Shown piece after piece: positions 1 to 8,589 of a DNA stretch of 64,000 bases; position 1 is the first letter of the stretch; the number at the start of each line of letters is the position of its first letter. The stretch is from Halobacteriovoraceae bacterium. Lineage in GTDB: Bacteria; Bdellovibrionota; Bacteriovoracia; Bacteriovoracales; Bacteriovoracaceae. The notes beneath the pieces are model-generated. The model worked only from the letters and a program-made list of their open reading frames with translations, was not told where the DNA came from and made no database searches. The DNA lies in contig PAVS01000008.1 in the NCBI GenBank assembly GCA_002713145.1, positions 1-64,000 of the forward strand, given 5' to 3'. The position numbers and the translations under genes are program-made.

Positions 1-206
1 ATACTGGATCAGTTTAATATTAATGCACTCAGTAGGACATAATCGCTGAATAATAAGGATACGTCAGAATCGACTAAAAACTATACACCTGTCACAGAAC
101 TCTTAACTTCTGGGTCTCGTATCAGGGCCATCCTGCTGAATTTACATCCAAAAACTTGGTCTTTCCTTTGCTTCATATATTGTGATTAGAAATTATGGAG
201 AGAAAA
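1..206. other. left edge, no supportable gene
   Basis: The first 206 bases hold stops in all forward frames within the first 50 bases, so at most a short 3' tail of an upstream gene could be present. I see no RNA gene or convincing promoter here. It presumably carries the promoter of the secreted-protein gene that follows. Confidence 0.4.
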
Positions 207-998
207 ATGAAAACGTTAGTTTCAAGTATTTTAATGGGATTGAGTCTAAGCTGTATGGCCATCACTGACCATGCCATTTTAGAGTGTTCTTCGAAAATCA
301 GTAAAAATAAATCTGAGTTTGGAGCCTTTAAGAAAAGTGAGCTCCCTGATTTTTCTGATCAGCTCAGACCTGATGCACCTGGTGTGCCTTATCATTATGT
401 TGTGCAAAGAATGTTTCCTCTACCTAAAAGAGAAAACTATGATTCTGATAAAGATTACCATCAAGCTCAGTTGAGATCTCTGGCTAAAAATAGAGTGATT
501 CTTTTTAAAGATGATCAAAGAAGTATTAATAAGGCGCTTCAAGATAAAGATCTAGAAAAACTGAGTGCGCGAACATTTCCACATCCCTTTTCCGTAAAAG
601 TTAAATATCGCTCTAAAGGGACGAGTCTTGATACTAAGGGGAAACAGGTGAGTGGTCCCAGAGTTATTGTGAGTGGAACAACTGTGGGCGGTGGTCATGG
701 AGTTGAAGTTTTTGAACTGGAAGGAAGTAAAAAAGCAGAATTTGAAGTGAAAGGACAAGTTGTTTTCAATTATACAGATATTGATAAAGGTGGGTTCTTA
801 GGCATCTTTGGTGATTACGAAATTGATGATGAATCAAAGACACATAAAAGTGAAATCCTTTTTAAATGTACCGCCCATAGACCAAAGGTTGTGGTTGAAG
901 CTATGGAAGCAATGAGTGAGCAAGAGGAGTATGAATCAGATTCTTATAACTATAGCTTACCGAGTGAATTAAATGATCTAGAAGTTATATTAGAATAA
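207..998 (+). CDS. secreted hypothetical protein
   Basis: This encodes a 263-residue protein with a Sec-type signal peptide (MKTLVSSILMGLSLSCMA, probably cleaved after residue 18) and a soluble charged remainder. I do not recognise the family. A frame-consistent ATG lies at 195, but GGAG at 197-200 sits six bases before the ATG at 207, and only the later start puts the signal peptide at the N-terminus. The C-terminal third is acidic (many Glu/Asp/Ser). It is monocistronic and ends just before a bidirectional terminator shared with the convergent methyltransferase gene. An envelope or periplasmic location is inferred from the signal peptide alone. Confidence 0.7.
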   Translation: MKTLVSSILMGLSLSCMAITDHAILECSSKISKNKSEFGAFKKSELPDFSDQLRPDAPGVPYHYVVQRMFPLPKRENYDSDKDYHQAQLRSLAKNRVILFKDDQRSINKALQDKDLEKLSARTFPHPFSVKVKYRSKGTSLDTKGKQVSGPRVIVSGTTVGGGHGVEVFELEGSKKAEFEVKGQVVFNYTDIDKGGFLGIFGDYEIDDESKTHKSEILFKCTAHRPKVVVEAMEAMSEQEEYESDSYNYSLPSELNDLEVILE

Positions 999-1052
999 AT
1001 CTCTCGTACAAATATTTTCCCCCATTTTAAACGAGATGATTTATATAAAACG

Positions 1053-1085
1053 AACCCCTGATTTTCCCCATCAGGGGTTTGTTAT
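1053..1085. terminator. bidirectional rho-independent terminator
   Basis: A perfect nine-base stem (AACCCCTGA at 1053-1061, TCAGGGGTT at 1071-1079) is followed by TGTTATTTT on the plus strand and by a T-rich run on the minus strand. It serves two convergent genes. The TGA stop of the minus-strand methyltransferase lies inside the right arm. Confidence 0.85.
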
Positions 1086-2015
1086 TTTAAAGCACTGATG
1101 AATTTTTTTATTCCTAAATTCCGGAGGAATCGTTTTATAAGTAATATCTTCCACTTTAAATTTTTCTTTTAATTCTTCCGAAATTTTGAATTTAGTTAAA
1201 TTATTAGAAAAATAAAGTTCACCACCTTTGTTTAAGCAGCTCATGAGTTTTTCTATCATCCAAACATGATCATCTTGCACATTAAAATTGTCTTCCATGC
1301 TTTTTGAATTCGAGAAGCTAGGAGGATCCAAAATGATGAGGTCGTATTTGAGATTTAAATTCTTGATAAAATTGAGTGCATCTGCTTTTCGAAATTTATG
1401 ATCATCAAGCTTGATCTGATTGAGTTTAAAATTTTCCTGGGCCCAATCGATATAAGTATTGGAGAGATCCACAGTGGTGACTTCGCCACCCCCAAGAGCA
1501 GCTGCGACGGAGAGGCTTCCGGTATAGGCAAAAAGATTGAGAACTTTTTTGTTTTGGGATTGCTGTCTTATGATTTCTCTCAGTGGCCTGTGATCTAGAA
1601 ATAAACCACTGTCCAAATAATTGGTAAGGTTGACTCTAAATTTCATCTCACCTTCATGAACGGTGAAAAACTGCTCTTTTTCGGCCAATTTTTCATATTG
1701 AGACTTACCTTTTTTAATGGTCCTGGCCTTGAGAATAATATTATCAGGAGTGATATTGAGTAAATCGATCAAAGCTGATTTTATATTGAGCGCATGACTT
1801 TTATGTCTTTGTCTTTGTTCTGTGTCAGAAAAATCAAGTTTCTTGCCTTTCTCATAAATGACAGCTTTGTTATCATAAACATCAACGATATAGGGATACT
1901 CTGGAATATCTTTTTCATAGAGTCTATATGCGTTAAAATTGTGTTTTTTCAGCTGTTTATTTAGCTGTTTGAAGTTTTTTCTAAGTCTGTTATAAATTAA
2001 GGAGTTATCGCTCAT
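1071..2015 (-). CDS. rlmK: RlmK-type 23S rRNA (guanine-N7) methyltransferase, stand-alone
   Basis: This is a class I SAM-dependent methyltransferase. By resemblance to the C-terminal half of E. coli RlmKL it would methylate N7 of G2069 in 23S rRNA. The N-terminal NRLRKN segment, the RLYEKDIPEY stretch (about 31-40), the VNLTNYLDSGLFLDHR region (about 128-143), motif I LNLFAYTGS (159-167) and motif IV DPPSFSNSKSMED (230-242) all follow RlmK. The 314-residue length equals the RlmK half alone. The THUMP-containing RlmL half (m2G2445) is absent and not adjacent. The start lies two bases from a perfect palindrome carrying TATAAT on both strands, so the transcript may be leaderless. The RlmK assignment is by sequence resemblance; substrate specificity is inferred. 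Confidence 0.85.
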   Translation of the reverse strand: MSDNSLIYNRLRKNFKQLNKQLKKHNFNAYRLYEKDIPEYPYIVDVYDNKAVIYEKGKKLDFSDTEQRQRHKSHALNIKSALIDLLNITPDNIILKARTIKKGKSQYEKLAEKEQFFTVHEGEMKFRVNLTNYLDSGLFLDHRPLREIIRQQSQNKKVLNLFAYTGSLSVAAALGGGEVTTVDLSNTYIDWAQENFKLNQIKLDDHKFRKADALNFIKNLNLKYDLIILDPPSFSNSKSMEDNFNVQDDHVWMIEKLMSCLNKGGELYFSNNLTKFKISEELKEKFKVEDITYKTIPPEFRNKKIHQCFKITNP

Positions 2016-2016
2016 A

Positions 2017-2036
2017 AACAGTATTATAATACTGTT
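2017..2036. promoter_or_regulatory. perfect 20-bp palindrome with divergent -10 boxes
   Basis: AACAGTATTATAATACTGTT is its own reverse complement. It contains TATAAT at 2025-2030 on the plus strand and TATAAT on the minus strand at 2028-2023. It lies between divergent rlmK and clpS. No good -35 element is visible on either side. Either a dual -10 or an operator overlapping both promoters fits. Confidence 0.55.
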
Positions 2037-2103
2037 GGCGGAATGGTTAAATAGTTAAAATTACTTAATGATGAAAGATAGTTATTTTTTAAACAATATA
2101 TTC

Positions 2104-2433
2104 ATGAGCAATCAAGGGGATGATGATACATCTACCGGGGATCCGGGAGTTGCCGTTGCGGATAAAGAGAAGTTAGAGACTCCGAAAATGTATAAAGTTG
2201 TTATGCATAACGATGATTATACAACTATGGAGTTTGTCATCCACGTTTTGATGAAGTTTTTTAGCAAAACCTACGATGAAGCCCATGCTATCATGTTAAA
2301 AATCCACCACGAAGGTATTGGGTTATGCGGTATTTTTACATTTGAAGTCGCTGAATCTAAATCATCTAAAGTTAATTCCTACTCCCGAGGCAAGGGACAT
2401 CCATTAAAAAGTAGCATCGAACCTTGCGATTAG
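2104..2433 (+). CDS. clpS: ClpS adaptor protein
   Basis: ClpS delivers N-degron substrates to ClpAP. The core is clear: MYKVVMHNDDYTTMEFV, then HVLMKFF, then HHEGIGLCGIFTFEVAE and a C-terminal HPL, closely following E. coli ClpS including the NDDYTxMEFV substrate-pocket region. The acidic Asp/Gly/Thr-rich N-terminal extension is typical. ATG codons also occur in frame at 2068 and 2071. I prefer 2104 because the earlier ones add a hydrophobic stretch unlike ClpS, although no start has a strong Shine-Dalgarno sequence. clpA follows 59 bases downstream, the usual clpS-clpA order, so the two are probably cotranscribed. Confidence 0.93.
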   Translation: MSNQGDDDTSTGDPGVAVADKEKLETPKMYKVVMHNDDYTTMEFVIHVLMKFFSKTYDEAHAIMLKIHHEGIGLCGIFTFEVAESKSSKVNSYSRGKGHPLKSSIEPCD

Positions 2434-2492
2434 TGTTTTTGCACCCATCTTAAGCTAAACAGCAAAGATGATGTCTGTAGAAAGGTATAAAT

Positions 2493-4892
2493 ATGATTAG
2501 TGCACAACTTGAGATTTTATTAAATAAAGCCATTAGAAAAGCGAATAAGCTTAAACATGAGTTTTTAACCGTGGAGAACGTTCTTTTGGCCTTAATATCT
2601 GATGATAATATCGCTAAGGTTCTAAAAGACTGCGGCGCCAACGTTCAGCAATTAACGACGGATTTAACTAATTTTTTAGAAAATGATACCAATTTTAGCA
2701 TTTTAACCGATGAAGAAATTGAAGCTCTAGGTAATGAGCAGTTTGATAACGAAGATACTAAAAAACTCGCGAATGCGAATGGTATTTTTTATCAGCCGGA
2801 AATAAGCTTACTTTTACAAAGAGTGATTCAAAGAGCAGCCGTTCATATTAATAGTTCAGGTAAAAATTCAATTCTTCCTATTAATCTCTTAGTGGCGATG
2901 TTCTCTGCTAAAAATTCCCACGCCCTCTATTTTCTACAAAGAAGTGGGGTGGAAAAATTTGATATCATAAATAAAATTGCTCATTCAAGTGACAGACCTG
3001 TAACCAGCAATATGTCTCAATCTAACCCTCCTGGTGGGGAAGATGATCCTCTCGCTAAAGAAGTAGGGGGAGCTGCAAAAGCATCTTTATTGGAAGAATT
3101 CACCGTTAATCTCAACCATATGGCCCAAGAAGGAAGACTTGATCCTATCATTGGAAGAGAGGACGAGTTAGAGCGTGTGGTTCAAGTCCTTTGTCGAAGA
3201 AGAAAAAATAATCCCATTTTAGTGGGAGATTCAGGGGTAGGGAAAACCGCTATCGCTGAAGGTCTCGCCCAATTAATACATGAGAAAAAAGTTCCTTCTT
3301 TAATCCAAGATATGGAGATTTTCTCATTGGATATGGCTTCTCTTTTAGCGGGGACAAAATTTAGAGGTGATTTTGAAGAGCGACTTAAAGGTGTACTTAA
3401 AGAGATCGAAGCCAAAAACGAAGAACACGGTTGTATTCTCTTTATTGATGAGATTCATAATATTATTGGAGCTGGTTCCACAAATGCAGGTTCCATGGAT
3501 GCCTCAAATTTACTCAAGCCGGCTTTAAGTAAAGGACTCATTCGTTGCATGGGCTCGACTACTTATGAAGAATTTAGGAAGTTCTTTGAGAAAGATATGG
3601 CCCTCCCCCGCCGTTTTCAAAAAATTGATATTGTTGAGCCTTCAGAAGCTGACACCATTGAAATACTCAAAGGGCTGGCCCATAAATTTGAAGAGCACCA
3701 CAACGTTAAATACTCAGAAGAGATTATAAAGAGTGCAGTGACGTTATCTCATAAACATATTACCGATAGAAAATTACCTGATAAAGCAATTGATGTTATT
3801 GACGAGGTGGGAGCCTATCTAAGGATAAGAAATACCAAAAAAGCGAAGTCAGATGATGAGGAGACCAAAACTGAGCCCTTCGAGGTGACTCAAGCAGATA
3901 TAGAATATATTGTTGCAAAAATCGCTCGAATTCCTCAGAAAAGTATATCTGTTAATGAGAAAGATAAGCTTAAATACCTCGAGCGAGATCTCAAATTACT
4001 TATTTTTGGTCAAGATGAAGCGGTTGAAAAAGTCTCTAATGCTATCATCCTCTCTCGATCTGGACTTGGTAATGAATTAAAACCCATTGCGAACTTTCTT
4101 TTCGCAGGTCCTACTGGGGTAGGTAAAACTGAGTTGGCCAAGCAACTTGCTGTCACGATGGGAATTAATTTTGAACGAATTGATATGTCTGAATATATGG
4201 AAAAGCATGCGGTCAGTAAGTTGATCGGTGCCCCTCCGGGATACGTTGGTTTTGATCAAGGGGGGATTCTGACAGATAAAATTAATAAATCCCCTTATTC
4301 TGTCTTATTATTAGATGAGATTGAAAAAGCTCACCCAGATGTATTCAATATTCTGCTTCAGATAATGGATCATGGTAAATTAACTGATTCGAATGGAAAA
4401 ACCACAGACTTTAGAAATGTCGTGCTTATTATGACTTCTAACGCCGGTGCAAGTGAGCTTGAATCCGGAAGTATTGGACTGTCAGGGAGTAAAAAAGCAA
4501 ATACATCTAAAAGAGATCAGGCTTTAAAAAATTATTTTAGCCCCGAATTCCGCAATAGATTAGATGCGATTATCAACTTTAATAGTCTTGGTATGGAGAA
4601 TATTAAGAGTATTGTTGAGAAATTTATCATTGAACTTGAAAATCAATTAGCTGAAAAATCAGTCTATTTAGAGGTAAGTGACGAGCTTATGGAGTGGTTT
4701 GTGACCAATGGTTATGACCCAAAAATGGGAGCAAGACCTCTTGGAAGACTTATTGATGAGAAACTTAGAAAGCCTTTGGCCAACGAAATCCTTTTCGGAA
4801 ATTTAGAAAATGGAGGGAAAGTGAGTGCAAAATTGGTCAAAAATGAGGTGAAATTTAAGTTTACCAAGAGAAAAGTGGAAGAAATTTCATAG
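2493..4892 (+). CDS. clpA: ATP-dependent Clp protease ATP-binding subunit ClpA
   Basis: ClpA is the AAA+ unfoldase that feeds substrates to ClpP. The N-terminal Clp_N repeat domain (about 1-150) is followed by a first AAA module with Walker A GDSGVGKT (245-252) and the LAGTKFRGDFEERL region. A second AAA module has Walker A GPTGVGKT (about 539-546) and YMEKHAVSKLIGAPPGYVG. The IGL tripeptide needed to dock ClpP is present at about 661-663 (GSIGLSG), and there is no long ClpB-type middle coiled coil, so this is ClpA and not ClpB. AAAGG upstream supports the start at 2493. Length (799) is slightly above E. coli ClpA. No clpP is in the window. Confidence 0.96.
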   Translation: MISAQLEILLNKAIRKANKLKHEFLTVENVLLALISDDNIAKVLKDCGANVQQLTTDLTNFLENDTNFSILTDEEIEALGNEQFDNEDTKKLANANGIFYQPEISLLLQRVIQRAAVHINSSGKNSILPINLLVAMFSAKNSHALYFLQRSGVEKFDIINKIAHSSDRPVTSNMSQSNPPGGEDDPLAKEVGGAAKASLLEEFTVNLNHMAQEGRLDPIIGREDELERVVQVLCRRRKNNPILVGDSGVGKTAIAEGLAQLIHEKKVPSLIQDMEIFSLDMASLLAGTKFRGDFEERLKGVLKEIEAKNEEHGCILFIDEIHNIIGAGSTNAGSMDASNLLKPALSKGLIRCMGSTTYEEFRKFFEKDMALPRRFQKIDIVEPSEADTIEILKGLAHKFEEHHNVKYSEEIIKSAVTLSHKHITDRKLPDKAIDVIDEVGAYLRIRNTKKAKSDDEETKTEPFEVTQADIEYIVAKIARIPQKSISVNEKDKLKYLERDLKLLIFGQDEAVEKVSNAIILSRSGLGNELKPIANFLFAGPTGVGKTELAKQLAVTMGINFERIDMSEYMEKHAVSKLIGAPPGYVGFDQGGILTDKINKSPYSVLLLDEIEKAHPDVFNILLQIMDHGKLTDSNGKTTDFRNVVLIMTSNAGASELESGSIGLSGSKKANTSKRDQALKNYFSPEFRNRLDAIINFNSLGMENIKSIVEKFIIELENQLAEKSVYLEVSDELMEWFVTNGYDPKMGARPLGRLIDEKLRKPLANEILFGNLENGGKVSAKLVKNEVKFKFTKRKVEEIS

Positions 4893-5199
4893 TTCATTCT
4901 AGTTAACAAAATAAAAATTTCGTTCTTTTTTTAAAGAAAACCAACTTTTTTTTACCTCTGTTTTTAGAGTGTAAAATGCTTGAAACATCGATGAACATTA
5001 TAACTTTAAAAAACACTTTGCCTTTCAACCAACTTATTGCTTAAAAATAAAACTTAAGTACTTTTTTCTATCAACCGAAATAAAAACAAAATTTATATTT
5101 TTTATTTGCGTTAAAATAAAAATGTGTTTATCCTAAAATAGAATTGCAATATAAAAAATGTACAAAAGTTTAAATACATTTATTTCTGGGAGGAAATTC
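4893..5199. other. AT-rich intergenic leader of the histone-like gene
   Basis: These 307 bases have no open frame worth calling. They are very AT-rich with many A and T runs. A run of seven Ts near 4925 may end clpA transcription, but no strong stem accompanies it. The right half holds the presumed promoter of the lysine-rich protein gene. Confidence 0.5.
5106..5134 (+). promoter_or_regulatory. candidate sigma-70 promoter of histone-like gene
   Basis: TTGCGT at 5106-5111 and TATCCT at 5129-5134 are separated by 17 bases. The matches to consensus are partial, so this is a tentative call. A leader of about 60 bases would follow before the Shine-Dalgarno GGGAGG at 5188-5193. Confidence 0.35.
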
Positions 5200-5556
5200 A
5201 TGGCAGTAAGAAAAAAAGCAACAAAGAAAAAAGCCGCTAAAAAAGCGACTAAAAAGAAAGCTACTAAAAAGAAAGTAGCTAAGAAAAAAGCCACTAAAAA
5301 GAAGGCTACAAAGAAAAAAGCCACTAAAAAGAAGGCTACTAAGAAAAAAGCTACTAAAAAGAAAGTAGCGAAAAAAGCTACTAAGAAGAAAGCAGCTAAG
5401 AAAAAAGCCACTAAAAAGAAGGCTACAAAGAAAAAAGCTACTAAAAAGAAGGCTACAAAGAAAAAAGCCGCTAAAAAAGCGACTAAGAAGAAAGCCACTA
5501 AAAAGAAGGCTACTAAGAAAAAAGCCACTAAAAGAAAAGTAGCTAAGAAGAAGTAA
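5200..5556 (+). CDS. histone H1-like Lys/Ala/Thr-rich DNA-binding protein
   Basis: This 118-residue protein is built almost entirely from KKATKKKA-like repeats of Lys, Ala and Thr, ending in RKVAKKK. It resembles the C-terminal tails of eukaryotic histone H1 and of bacterial H1-like proteins (chlamydial Hc2, AlgP-type tails). A basic, unstructured protein of this kind would bind and compact DNA in the nucleoid. GGGAGG at 5188-5193 fixes the ATG at 5200; the longer frame from 5158 lacks a ribosome-binding site. The gene is flanked by its own candidate promoter and a strong terminator. The minus strand has a long hydrophobic frame that is only the shadow of the repeats. Confidence 0.85.
   Translation: MAVRKKATKKKAAKKATKKKATKKKVAKKKATKKKATKKKATKKKATKKKATKKKVAKKATKKKAAKKKATKKKATKKKATKKKATKKKAAKKATKKKATKKKATKKKATKRKVAKKK
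5218..5550 (+). repeat. degenerate tandem repeats, Lys/Ala/Thr codons
   Basis: About 330 bases consist of short units such as AAGAAAAAAGCCACTAAA and close variants. They repeat in phase with the reading frame, with synonymous changes between copies (GCC/GCT/GCA, ACT/ACA). Copy number could vary by recombination or slippage without breaking the frame. Confidence 0.8.
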
Positions 5557-5574
5557 TCATTAAGATCTTCATAG

Positions 5575-5602
5575 GCCCTCTCTTCGGAGAGGGCTTTTTT
5601 TT
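5575..5602 (+). terminator. rho-independent terminator after histone-like gene
   Basis: GCCCTCTC (5575-5582), a TTCG tetraloop and GAGAGGGC (5587-5594) are followed by eight Ts. A perfect GC-rich stem with a TTCG loop makes this one of the strongest terminators in the window. Confidence 0.92.
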
Positions 5603-5666
5603 GTCCGAATTGCCAGCTCAGGCTAAATATCACTATAATATTTCAAACACTTAACTAGGATAGGAT

Positions 5667-6272
5667 ATGAAAACTATTAACCGACTTTTCTGGAAAGGTT
5701 TGATTGTCGTGATGCCCATTACAATCACCATCTATGTGCTTTTAGTGATTCTAAACAAAGCGGAGAGTATATTTGGTCAATTAATCAAAAATATAGTGGG
5801 GAACCAATTTTATATTCCGGGTTTAGGTATACTTATCACAATAATCTTGATGGTTATGGTTGGACTTATGGTGAGTAATATTTTAACCGGCTCAATTATC
5901 AATTTCTTTATTAACCAATTTGAAAAATTTCCCGTGATTAAAGCTATATACAACCCCCTTCGTGATTTAATGTCACTTTTTGCGGGGGGAAGTCACGATA
6001 ATATGAAAAAAGTCGTTATTGTGAAGTTAGAAAATTTAGGTGTTGAAGCTATTGGGCTGGTGACAAGAGAAGAGTTCACAGATCTACCAGATCAAACTTT
6101 TGAACCAGATAAAATTGCTGTTTATGTACCCATGAGTTATATGTTGGGTGGTTTTACCGCGATTGTCCCCCGAAGTATGGTTAGGGAGTTGGATATTCCA
6201 GTGGAAAAAGCGATAAAATTGGCCATAACTGGGTGGATTAAAGCAGATAAAATAAGTATTAATTCTCAGTAA
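5667..6272 (+). CDS. DUF502 family inner-membrane protein
   Basis: This 201-residue protein has two N-terminal membrane segments (about 9-29 and 50-75) and a soluble C-terminal domain containing the family's hallmark FPVIKAIYNPLRD and YVPMS..GGFTAIVPRS stretches. DUF502 proteins are widespread in Gram-negative bacteria and plants (COV family), with no established biochemical role in bacteria. GGATAGGAT upstream gives a ribosome-binding site. Its 3' end overlaps the convergent lipoprotein gene by 14 bases. Confidence 0.85.
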   Translation: MKTINRLFWKGLIVVMPITITIYVLLVILNKAESIFGQLIKNIVGNQFYIPGLGILITIILMVMVGLMVSNILTGSIINFFINQFEKFPVIKAIYNPLRDLMSLFAGGSHDNMKKVVIVKLENLGVEAIGLVTREEFTDLPDQTFEPDKIAVYVPMSYMLGGFTAIVPRSMVRELDIPVEKAIKLAITGWIKADKISINSQ

Positions 6273-6627
6273 AAGCAAAAGGCTGTTCGAGTTCAATGAC
6301 CTCTTGTTCATCGAATCTTGGAAATTCTAACAACTCTACGATATCAAAAACACAATTAACAAATGAATCGGGATACTCTTTGTCATCGAGTTTAAATTTA
6401 TCAAGCTGACCTTGGGGATTGATATCTAAAAAGAGTGTGGTGGTGACTCTTTGAGACTTAAAGTGCTCAAAAATTTCTGAAGACTTTGCACACTTGGCAA
6501 AATCTGAGGATTTTTCCGCTAGAATTTGATGCAACTGAGTTTGAATCTCTCTATCTTTACTTCCGGAGTAAATAAAAGCACAGGAATTGAGCATTAATAA
6601 TAGACTTATAAACAAAATATTTAGCAT
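6259..6627 (-). CDS. small lipoprotein, hypothetical
   Basis: The protein is 122 residues starting at the ATG at 6627 (MLNILFISLLLMLNSCAF). The hydrophobic segment ends in LNSC, a good lipobox with Cys 17 as the acylated residue. A longer frame from a TTG at 6672 would bury the signal sequence, so I reject it. The mature part has two Cys and no family I know. It is convergent with and overlaps the DUF502 gene. Neither motif nor neighbourhood gives a function. Confidence 0.65.
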   Translation of the reverse strand: MLNILFISLLLMLNSCAFIYSGSKDREIQTQLHQILAEKSSDFAKCAKSSEIFEHFKSQRVTTTLFLDINPQGQLDKFKLDDKEYPDSFVNCVFDIVELLEFPRFDEQEVIELEQPFAFTEN

Positions 6628-6740
6628 GCTTTGTATAGTATCTTTTTTGATTCGGAATTTCAAAATTATCAAAATGTGACAACTCGTATTTATCGTTATA
6701 TCTCCTAGGGAGTAACCTTTAACACGTTTTAAGGAGATTT

Positions 6741-8192
6741 ATGAAACCTGCTGATTATCCTGGCCAACCTGAAAATCTTTGGAATATTTTCTATGACTTC
6801 ACTCAAACCCCCAGACCTAGTAAGAAAGAGGATAAGATTAGAAAGTATCTCCTCGATTTAGCACAAAAACAATCTTTAGAAACCAAAACAGATGATGTGG
6901 GAAATATTGTGATCTTTGTTCCTGGGAAAAATGGTCGCGAAAATGATGAGCCCCTGCTTATTCAAAATCATATTGATATGGTGACGGATAGTTTGAATAC
7001 TATCCAAATTGACTTTGAAAATGATCCTTTAAAACTAAAAATTGAAAATGGTTGGCTAAAAGCAGAAGGAACAACTTTGGGAGCAGACAATGGTATTGGT
7101 TGTGCTGCTGCTCTCGCCACCATATTTGACGATACAATCGTTCATCCCCCTTTGGAGTTATTATTTACTGTTGATGAAGAGACGGGCTTAAATGGAGCGT
7201 TAGGGCTTGATACGAGTATGTTAAGTGCAAAAAAAATGCTGAACTTAGATACTGAAGAGTGGGGAAGTTTATATATTGGATGTGCGGGTGGTATCGATTA
7301 TGAACTCACCAAAGATTTTAACTTAAGTGAAGAATCAGCTGATCTCCCATCGTTTAAAATTTCAGTAGCCGGATTTCTAGGTGGTCATTCAGGTTTAGAT
7401 ATTCACGAACAAAGAGGAAATGCTCTTAAGTTTTTAAGTGAAATTCTATCTGAGCTGAGCTTGGAAAATGACTTTCATTTATGTGAATTGAGAGGAGGAA
7501 GGGCACATAATATCATTCCCCGTGATGCTTTTGCTGTTATTTCTGCTCAAAATGACGTGAGCGAAGCTCTCAAGAAAGCCGCAGAGAAAATTTCTCATGA
7601 GTGGCAATCTTTTCTACCTCAAAATGATCAAAATTTTCATTTTGATATTGAAAGATTAGATCAGGTTCAAGCTGGATTAAGTTTAGCTGATACTCAAAGT
7701 TGCTTGCAAATTCTACTGCTTTTTCCTCATGGAGCCCATGCTTATGATTTAAATGCTAAAGAAATTGTCTCCATGAGCAATAATATGGCTCGGGTGCTTA
7801 TGGTAAGAGGAAAGTTTTATATTCAGTCCTCACTGCGCTTTTTTGATAGAGAAGAAGTGAAAAGCTTGGAGAGAAAACTCAAAGCTCTGGGGAAGTGTTA
7901 TGACTTGCACGTTGTCGCCAATTCTGAATATCCCAGTTGGAAACCAAGTGCAGATAATCCAGTGCTAGATCAAGTGAAAGCCTGCTACCGGGAGCTTTAT
8001 GGTAAGGATCCTATTGTAACAGCTATCCATGCTGGTCTTGAATGTGGAATATTAAGAGATAAGATTGGTCCACTTGATGTTGTCTCCTTTGGTCCGACCA
8101 TTGAAGGAGCCCATTCTCCGGATGAACGAGTAGAGATTGCCAGTGTGGAAAAATTTTGGGATCTTTTTAGAAACGTATTAGCAAAAATCTAG
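6741..8192 (+). CDS. pepD: aminoacyl-histidine dipeptidase PepD (M20 family)
   Basis: PepD is a cytoplasmic di-zinc peptidase hydrolysing Xaa-His dipeptides such as carnosine, plus other dipeptides. Zinc-binding motifs are present in order: QNHIDMV (His about 77, Asp about 79), LGADNGIG (about 115-121), the catalytic DEETGLNGA (about 146-154), NLDTE and the dimerisation-domain GGHSGLDI. The C-terminal HAGLECGIL and SFGPTIEGAHSPDE also follow the family. Length 483 matches E. coli PepD (485). AAGGAG lies seven bases before the ATG. The next gene starts nine bases after the stop, so they may be cotranscribed. Specificity beyond dipeptides is inferred from the family. Confidence 0.94.
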   Translation: MKPADYPGQPENLWNIFYDFTQTPRPSKKEDKIRKYLLDLAQKQSLETKTDDVGNIVIFVPGKNGRENDEPLLIQNHIDMVTDSLNTIQIDFENDPLKLKIENGWLKAEGTTLGADNGIGCAAALATIFDDTIVHPPLELLFTVDEETGLNGALGLDTSMLSAKKMLNLDTEEWGSLYIGCAGGIDYELTKDFNLSEESADLPSFKISVAGFLGGHSGLDIHEQRGNALKFLSEILSELSLENDFHLCELRGGRAHNIIPRDAFAVISAQNDVSEALKKAAEKISHEWQSFLPQNDQNFHFDIERLDQVQAGLSLADTQSCLQILLLFPHGAHAYDLNAKEIVSMSNNMARVLMVRGKFYIQSSLRFFDREEVKSLERKLKALGKCYDLHVVANSEYPSWKPSADNPVLDQVKACYRELYGKDPIVTAIHAGLECGILRDKIGPLDVVSFGPTIEGAHSPDERVEIASVEKFWDLFRNVLAKI

Positions 8193-8200
8193 AGGTATTT

Positions 8201-8548
8201 ATGGAATATGGTGCTTATAAAATTATTCATGTGGTCTCAATTGTCTTATTTTTTTCCATCTATGGCATGGCCGCAAGTCGAGGAAGTGTTAAAAAAATTG
8301 AAACGATCGTCACAGGTATTTTACTTGTCCTCATCTTAGTGGGCGGGTTTGGACTCATGGCCAGACTAGGAATTCCCCATGGAGATTGGCCATTATGGAT
8401 TAAAGCTAAATTTGCAATTTGGTTTATCATTGGAGCCACTGGACACCTTGTCTTAAAAAGATTTCCACAATTTGCAATGAAATACTTTTGGATAAGCGTC
8501 GGCTTATTGACATTAGCAAGTTATATGGCGAACTATAAAATAAACTAA
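8201..8548 (+). CDS. small four-helix membrane protein (SirB-like)
   Basis: This 115-residue protein is almost wholly hydrophobic with four predicted membrane segments (about 5-24, 33-52, 62-80, 91-110) and short loops. Conserved-looking features are the KIIHVVS start with His 10 and GDWPLWIKAKFAIW. Size and layout recall SirB-like or CopD-like membrane families, but I cannot fix the family by eye. It starts nine bases after pepD behind GAGG, suggesting an operon. Confidence 0.55.
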   Translation: MEYGAYKIIHVVSIVLFFSIYGMAASRGSVKKIETIVTGILLVLILVGGFGLMARLGIPHGDWPLWIKAKFAIWFIIGATGHLVLKRFPQFAMKYFWISVGLLTLASYMANYKIN

Positions 8549-8589
8549 AAATTTTTGCCATTAGCACATTTAGTTTTTACAATAACAGT

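Noticed and set aside
5133..5633. 166-residue hydrophobic frame on the minus strand rich in Phe, Leu, Val and Ala
   Set aside because: It is the antisense image of the Lys/Ala/Thr repeat gene (Lys codons read as Phe/Leu). It has no ribosome-binding site and spans the terminator.
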